Shown piece after piece: positions 59,785 to 64,000 of a DNA stretch of 64,000 bases. Origin of the DNA: Deltaproteobacteria bacterium (GTDB taxonomy: Bacteria; Desulfobacterota; GWC2-55-46); assembly GCA_019912665.1 (NCBI GenBank), contig JAIOIE010000021.1:261679-325678 (forward strand), given 5' to 3'. The stretch's first letter is position 1. Every line of letters begins with the position of its first letter. The position numbers and the translations under genes are program-made. The notes beneath the pieces were generated by a model. It had not been told where the DNA came from and made no database searches. It was given only the letters and a program-made list of their open reading frames with translations.

Positions 59785-60552
59785 TCAGGGCTTCCGGTTG
59801 TCTATGACCCCAAGGAGCACGTCAGCCGGCGCATAGCCCGGGAAGAGCCTGCCGTCGGGCATGACGAGGGCCGGGGTGCCTTTTATGCCGAGCCCCTCTG
59901 CGAGCCGGATGTTATTGTCCACTTCCTGGGTCTCGCAATCGGGCTTCGGGAGCTTTTTCCCGGCGAATGCGTCTTCGAGGAGCTTGACCGACTTCTGGCA
60001 GGCTATTGCCTTGCTCTTCTCATAGGCGCTTGGATGTATCGCGAGTGGGTACATCTTTATATAAAAGGCGATGTCCTTCCTCTCGGCGATTATTTCCTTA
60101 AGCTCCTCGTGCAGCCTGGCGCAGTACGGGCAATCCGGGTCGCTGAAGACGACTACCTTCTTCTCCGCCTTGGGATCCCCCATCACGACCGCCTTTTCCA
60201 TCGAGACGTCCTTGAGATCGACCCTCCTCAAGGGCTTCGGCTCGCCAAGATCGGAAAGCTCCGTGAACCTCCCCTCTATTAGGGTCTTTTTCGCGAAGTC
60301 CAGATGGACAAGGATGACCTTATCGCCCTGGACGAGCTCCACTTCCCAGAGGCCTTTTACCGGGCTTAAGCGGACCGCCTTGACCTCCGCCTTGAACTTA
60401 TCGGCCTTAAGGAGCTTCGAGGCTTCCTCTTTTGTGATGGTATGGCATTCCGCGCAATTCCCCCCTTTTGCCTCGAAGGCCTCGGCCTCCGGGGCATACG
60501 AGGCGGCTATTGCCAGTGCTGAAACGAGCGCCAGTACCTTTATCTTTTTCAT
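59785..60552 (-). CDS. DsbC-like periplasmic thiol-disulfide isomerase with a CxxCH motif
   Basis: The 255-aa protein has a signal peptide (MKKIKVLALVSALAIAASYAPEAEA), an N-terminal segment with CAECH at about residue 34, a DsbC-type dimerisation-like region (FKAEVKAVRLSPVKGLWEVELVQGDKVILVHLDFAKKTLIEG), and a thioredoxin-fold part with active site CPYC (VFSDPDCPYCARLHEEL) and cis-Pro GTPALV. It should shuffle or reduce disulfides in the periplasm. CAECH is a haem c attachment motif and is unusual in a DsbC protein; haem attachment is possible but unproven. Confidence 0.88.
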   Translation of the reverse strand: MKKIKVLALVSALAIAASYAPEAEAFEAKGGNCAECHTITKEEASKLLKADKFKAEVKAVRLSPVKGLWEVELVQGDKVILVHLDFAKKTLIEGRFTELSDLGEPKPLRRVDLKDVSMEKAVVMGDPKAEKKVVVFSDPDCPYCARLHEELKEIIAERKDIAFYIKMYPLAIHPSAYEKSKAIACQKSVKLLEDAFAGKKLPKPDCETQEVDNNIRLAEGLGIKGTPALVMPDGRLFPGYAPADVLLGVIDNRKP

Positions 60553-60640
60553 CTTTTCTCCTTTGGTTTGGGCCGAACCGGTCCCGCCTGGGAAGCCGTT
60601 TTAAAACCTTCTGGGGGTGAGATGTCGAAAATTCTTTTCA

Positions 60641-60720
60641 GGCAACCTCTAAAAAGAGGTTCTTTCGCGCTTTTCCCGTAACTACCCAGAGTCCGGGGGA
60701 ATATCTATTTTAGAGGTGCT
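60641..60720. repeat. Dispersed hairpin repeat, shortened copy F
   Basis: About 80 bp; retains GGCAACCTCT, CCCGTAACTACCCAGAGTCCGGGG and TTTTAGAGG but lacks the middle ATATGTGAGC segment. It shares the TAACTACCCAG variant with copy C. Confidence 0.75.
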
Positions 60721-60733
60721 TCAAAAAGACCGC

Positions 60734-61543
60734 TTAGAGGCGCTTAAGCCCCAGCACGTCCTGCATGTCATAGAGACCGTTCGGCTTGTCCATCACCCAG
60801 ACCGCGGCCTTTACGGCCCCTGCCGCGAAAGTGTCCCTCGATGAGGCCTTGTGGGTTATCTCTATCCTCTCGCCTGGACCCGCAAATATTATGGTGTGGT
60901 CGCCCACTATGTCGCCGGCCCTTATGGTCTGTATGCCTATTTCCTCCGGCCTCCTTTCGCCTATTATCCCTTTGCGCTCGTAGACCGCAACGCTGTCGAG
61001 GTCCCGGCCTACGGCTGTAGCGGCCACCTCAGCTATCCTGAGCGCCGTCCCTGACGGGGCGTCCTTCTTGTGCCTGTGGTGCGCCTCTATTATCTCAATA
61101 TCATATTCCCTGCCTACGACCGACGCCGCCTCCTGTACGAGCCGGAGGAGAAGGTTCACGCCCACGGACATGTTCGGGGCCATCACTACCCTGCCGCCTT
61201 CCGAGAGCTCCTTTATCTCGTCCCGCTGATGGAAAGAGAACCCGGTAGTGCCTATGATCAGGGCCTTCCCGAATTTTACGGCCAAGTCCAATACCTTCAT
61301 GGACGATTCGGGGGTGCTGAAATCTATTATGGCGTCAGCCTTCTTGAACGCCTTTTCCGGGCTGTCGGTTATCCTTATCCCGGATTTTCCTATCCCGGCC
61401 ATCTCGCCGGCGTCTTTCCCTAGGTACGGGGAATCCTCCCTTTCAAGGGCCCCGGAAAAGGAGGTCGCGGGGTTCGCCTCTATCGCGCCTATTATGGCCC
61501 TGCCCATCCTTCCGGCGGCGCCGGTGACCGCTATCTTAATCAT
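60734..61543 (-). CDS. dapB: 4-hydroxy-tetrahydrodipicolinate reductase
   Basis: The 269-aa enzyme uses NAD(P)H in the lysine/DAP route. Visible: IKIAVTGAAGRMGRAIIGAIEA (Rossmann), IDFSTPESSMKVLDLA, GTTGFS, MAPNMSVGVNLLLRLVQEAA and the catalytic EAHHRHKKDAPSGTALRIAE. It overlaps dapA by four bases. Order on the - strand is lysA-dapF-dapA-dapB. Confidence 0.97.
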   Translation of the reverse strand: MIKIAVTGAAGRMGRAIIGAIEANPATSFSGALEREDSPYLGKDAGEMAGIGKSGIRITDSPEKAFKKADAIIDFSTPESSMKVLDLAVKFGKALIIGTTGFSFHQRDEIKELSEGGRVVMAPNMSVGVNLLLRLVQEAASVVGREYDIEIIEAHHRHKKDAPSGTALRIAEVAATAVGRDLDSVAVYERKGIIGERRPEEIGIQTIRAGDIVGDHTIIFAGPGERIEITHKASSRDTFAAGAVKAAVWVMDKPNGLYDMQDVLGLKRL

Positions 61544-62430
61544 CTCCGGGCTCCTTTCGCTACGAGCCCGAAGCTATCGAGGACGGACGCGAGCTTTTCT
61601 CTGTTTTCGTCTCTCATATCGACGAGCGGAAGCCTCAACTCCGGGCCGGTCATGCCCATCATGTAAAGGGCCGTCTTTACCGGGACCGGATTCGTCTCGA
61701 GGAACATGGCCCTGTTGAGGGGCTCGAGCCTGTAATGAATATCCCGTGCGCCGGCGAGGTCGCCTTTCATGAACGCCTTTATCATATCAGATACCATGCC
61801 GGGGACGACGTTCGAGGTGACGGATATCACGCCGTGCCCGCCGATTGAAAGTAGCGGCAGGGTCGTGAAGTCGTCGCCTGAAAGGACGATAAAGCCCTTC
61901 TTTGAGAACTCGATAGTGTCGCTCACCTGCTTGAGGTCGCCGGTTGCCTCTTTTATCCCGACGATGTTCTTAAGCTCCGAGAGCCTCGCGGTCGTCTCCG
62001 GGAGCATGTTTACGCTCGTCCTCCCTGGCACGTTGTAGAGTATAAGGGGTATGGAGACCTCCTCGGCCACCTTCCTGTAATGCTCGTAAAGGCCCTGCTG
62101 AGTGGGCTTATTATAGTATGGCGTTATGAGAAGAGCGGCCTTTGCGCCGGCGCTCTCGGCGTGCTTTGTGAGGGCTATTGTCTCAGCCGTGGAGTTCGAG
62201 CCTGTCCCGGCGATAACAGGGACCCTCCCGGCGGCCGCTTCTATTGTGAGCTCTATTACCCTGTCATGCTCCTCGTAGGAAAGGGTCGCGGACTCGCCGG
62301 TAGTGCCGCACGGCACGAGCCCGTCCGAGCCGTTCGTTATCTGGAACTCGACGAGCCTCCTAAGAGCCTCCTCGTCGACCCCCCCGTCCCGAAACGGAGT
62401 GACCAGGGCGGTTATCGAGCCTGTGAACAT
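61540..62430 (-). CDS. dapA: 4-hydroxy-tetrahydrodipicolinate synthase
   Basis: The 296-aa aldolase condenses pyruvate with aspartate semialdehyde. Motifs: MFTGSITALVTPFRDGGVD, LVPCGTTGESATLSYEEH, YYNKPTQQGLYEHYRKVAEE, and the Schiff-base Lys in NIVGIKEATGDL, followed by VLSGDDFTTLPLL. ATG 62430 has AAGGAGGGAG just upstream; an earlier in-frame ATG (62460) overlaps dapF. Confidence 0.97.
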   Translation of the reverse strand: MFTGSITALVTPFRDGGVDEEALRRLVEFQITNGSDGLVPCGTTGESATLSYEEHDRVIELTIEAAAGRVPVIAGTGSNSTAETIALTKHAESAGAKAALLITPYYNKPTQQGLYEHYRKVAEEVSIPLILYNVPGRTSVNMLPETTARLSELKNIVGIKEATGDLKQVSDTIEFSKKGFIVLSGDDFTTLPLLSIGGHGVISVTSNVVPGMVSDMIKAFMKGDLAGARDIHYRLEPLNRAMFLETNPVPVKTALYMMGMTGPELRLPLVDMRDENREKLASVLDSFGLVAKGARR

Positions 62431-62456
62431 TTCTCCCTCCTTGCCGGTTTTCCCTT

Positions 62457-63278
62457 TCAAAGCTCTATCTCTCCCCTGAAGACCTCTTCCGCCGGTCCGG
62501 TCATGTATACGTGGTTGTCCTTATTCGACCATTCGATGTCGAGCCTGCCGCCCTTCAATAGGACCGCGACCTTGTTGTCCGTGAGGCCCTTGAGCATGGA
62601 CGCTACAGCGGCCGCCGACGCCCCTGTCCCGCAGGCAAGCGTTTCGCCCGCCCCGCGCTCCCATACCCTCATCTTTATCCTTTTCCTCCCGAGGACCTCT
62701 ATGAATTCGACATTGGTCTTCTTCGGGAAAAACCTGTTTACTTCCAGAAGCGGACCGTACTTCGTAACCGGGAAGCCGTCCACGTCGTCAACGTATATGA
62801 CGCAGTGCGGGTTGCCCATGGAGACGCAGGTTATCTCGAAGGATTTGTCGCCTGCGGCAAGCCTCCTGTCGACGATTCTGCCCTCCGCGAGCGTAGGCAC
62901 GAGACTCCCCTCCAGGACCGGCTCGCCCATGTCAACCTTCACCAGCTTCCCAGCCCTCTCTGGCCTGATTATACCCGCAAGCGTTTCTATGTCCAGCCTG
63001 CGTTTCCTCGACAGCCCCCTGGACCAGACGTACTCGGCAAGGCAGCGTATGCCGTTCCCGCACATCTCGACCCTGCCGCCGTCGCTGTTGTAGATGTCCA
63101 TCCTGAAGTCCGCCTTTTTCGAGGACTTGAGTATGAGCGCCTGGTCGAAGCCGATCCCGAATCTCCTGTCAGAGAGCTTCTTGAGCTTCCCGGCGATGCC
63201 GGGTATGTCCCTTGACATCGCGTCAATGACGATGAAGTCGTTCCCGAGGCCGTGCATCTTGGAAAATTTAATCTTCAT
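62457..63278 (-). CDS. dapF: Diaminopimelate epimerase
   Basis: The 273-aa enzyme interconverts LL- and meso-DAP. Both catalytic cysteines are seen in their motifs: GGRVEMCGNGIRCLAEYV and ETLACGTGASAAAVASML. The N-terminus KMHGLGNDFIVIDAMS is canonical. It ends near the dapA start and begins one base after lysA, in one operon. Confidence 0.97.
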   Translation of the reverse strand: MKIKFSKMHGLGNDFIVIDAMSRDIPGIAGKLKKLSDRRFGIGFDQALILKSSKKADFRMDIYNSDGGRVEMCGNGIRCLAEYVWSRGLSRKRRLDIETLAGIIRPERAGKLVKVDMGEPVLEGSLVPTLAEGRIVDRRLAAGDKSFEITCVSMGNPHCVIYVDDVDGFPVTKYGPLLEVNRFFPKKTNVEFIEVLGRKRIKMRVWERGAGETLACGTGASAAAVASMLKGLTDNKVAVLLKGGRLDIEWSNKDNHVYMTGPAEEVFRGEIEL

Positions 63279-63279
63279 G

Positions 63280-64000
63280 CTACCTTCTCCGGGCCGCCTT
63301 TTTCCGCTTCGCTACTGGGCGCGCTTCCTCTCCCCTTACGAGGTCTTCGAGGCTCTCCCTCTTCCTTATGACCGAGAATTCCCTGCCCCTTACCATCACC
63401 TCGGCCGCGCGGGGCCGGGTGTTATAGTTGCTCGACATGGAAAAACCGTACGCGCCCGCGCTCATGAGGGCTATTGTATCACCGGGCGCTACCTGCGGTA
63501 TCTCCCTGTCCTTTGCAAGGAAATCGCCCGATTCGCAGATCGGGCCGACCACGTCGGCGACGATCCCCCTTTTGCCGTTCTTTTTGACCGCCTTTACGGC
63601 GTGGTACGAGCCGTAGAGGCTGGGCCTTGCGAGGTCGTTCATTGCGGCATCGACTATCACGAAGTTCTTCTTAGCATTCTTCTTGGTATAGACGACCGTT
63701 GTGGCGAGTATGCCCGCGTTCCCGACCATAGACCTTCCGGGCTCAAATATCAATGTGACGCCGAGGCCCTTTGTGCCCTTCATGACGGCCTCGCCGTATT
63801 TGCTCGGGTGCGGCGGCTCTTCCCTGTCATAGGTGATGCCCAGGCCGCCGCCCATATCCAGGTACTTTATTTCCACGCCCTCGGCCCTGAGCTTTTTAAG
63901 GAGGTCGGTCGTCTTACGGAGCGCGTCCACAAACGGGCCGAGCTTCGTTATCTGCGAGCCTATGTGGCAGTCTATGCCTATGGGGTCCACGTTCTTAAGC
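63280..64000 (-). CDS. lysA: Diaminopimelate decarboxylase, C-terminal part (runs off the window)
   Basis: At least 239 residues are visible, without a start: the frame is still open at base 64000, so this is the 3' portion of lysA. It has VDPIGIDCHIGSQITKLGPF, LDMGGGLGITYDREEPPHPSKYG, EPGRSMVGNAGILATTVVYTKK, the CESGDFLAKDREIP active-site Cys motif and AGAYGFSMSSNYNTRPRAAEVMV. It decarboxylates meso-DAP to lysine with PLP. The C-terminus is Arg/Lys-rich (ARPVAKRKKAARRR). Confidence 0.96.
   Translation of the reverse strand, partial: LKNVDPIGIDCHIGSQITKLGPFVDALRKTTDLLKKLRAEGVEIKYLDMGGGLGITYDREEPPHPSKYGEAVMKGTKGLGVTLIFEPGRSMVGNAGILATTVVYTKKNAKKNFVIVDAAMNDLARPSLYGSYHAVKAVKKNGKRGIVADVVGPICESGDFLAKDREIPQVAPGDTIALMSAGAYGFSMSSNYNTRPRAAEVMVRGREFSVIRKRESLEDLVRGEEARPVAKRKKAARRR

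Overview
The window looks like a Gram-negative, high-GC bacterial chromosome carrying one foreign island. LpxH, prolipoprotein diacylglyceryl transferase and a PEP-CTERM exoprotein point to a diderm. An AhbD-type haem synthase beside siroheme-branch genes, a HydG-like radical SAM enzyme in the thiamine operon and a GTG/TTG-tolerant start style fit a deltaproteobacterial (Desulfobacterota-like) genome. That placement is an inference from gene content only.

Layout. 1-4.1 kb: secreted proteins (beta-helix-like fragment, HYR/PxKF protein, PEP-CTERM protein), a universal stress protein and a periplasmic cyclophilin. 4.11-24.76 kb: an integrated element of about 20.6 kb, bounded by a 46-bp direct repeat of the 3' part of a tRNA-Met(CAT) gene, with a tyrosine integrase next to the intact tRNA. 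24.8-28.9 kb: a VCBS/TolB-like exported protein, a thioredoxin-like ferredoxin and a solitary DNA methyltransferase. 29-38.2 kb: a tetrapyrrole cluster (precorrin-2 dehydrogenase, ccsA-like, hemA, hemC, cobA-hemD fusion, hemB, ahbD, chlorite-dismutase-family protein). 38.4-47.5 kb: RDD protein, lpxH, aroE, ribF, ubiB, rnr, Dabb protein, transaldolase-like aldolase. 47.6-51.5 kb: tRNA-Leu, a glycan/lipid-carrier group and an ANTAR response regulator. 51.6-57.0 kb: a TPP-riboswitch-controlled thiamine operon. 57.2-64 kb: VOC protein, GGDEF response regulator, tRNA-Thr, DsbC-like protein and dapB-dapA-dapF-lysA (lysA runs off the end).

The island is the most interesting part. Its right half (+ strand) is a replication/integration module: DUF5659-like protein, RepB-type primase with P4/D5-type helicase, unknown protein, Nu1/terminase-small-subunit-like protein, excisionase and integrase. 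With no capsid or tail genes this resembles a phage satellite. Its left half (- strand) is a defence cargo block: hsdR, small ORF, hsdM, DUF1016/PDDEXK nuclease, hsdS, then cas12b, cas4-cas1 and cas2, followed by a candidate tracrRNA and a CRISPR array of 14 intact repeats. All cargo genes point the same way with gaps small enough for one transcript. The effector is a type V-B Cas12b of about 1440 aa with all three RuvC acidic residues visible. From memory it most resembles the Opitutaceae TAV5 branch. A bipartite anti-repeat between cas2 and the array gives a concrete tracrRNA candidate. The divergent control region (18.7-19.4 kb) holds a 10-bp-period GGACAT triplet, a hairpin-terminator that could end a small RNA, and four degenerate direct repeats that look like iterons.

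Outside the island a dispersed family of about 138-bp hairpin repeats (MITE-like, with terminal inverted repeats and one covarying stem position) occurs in five near-full and several decayed copies. None is inside the island, which supports the island being a later arrival.
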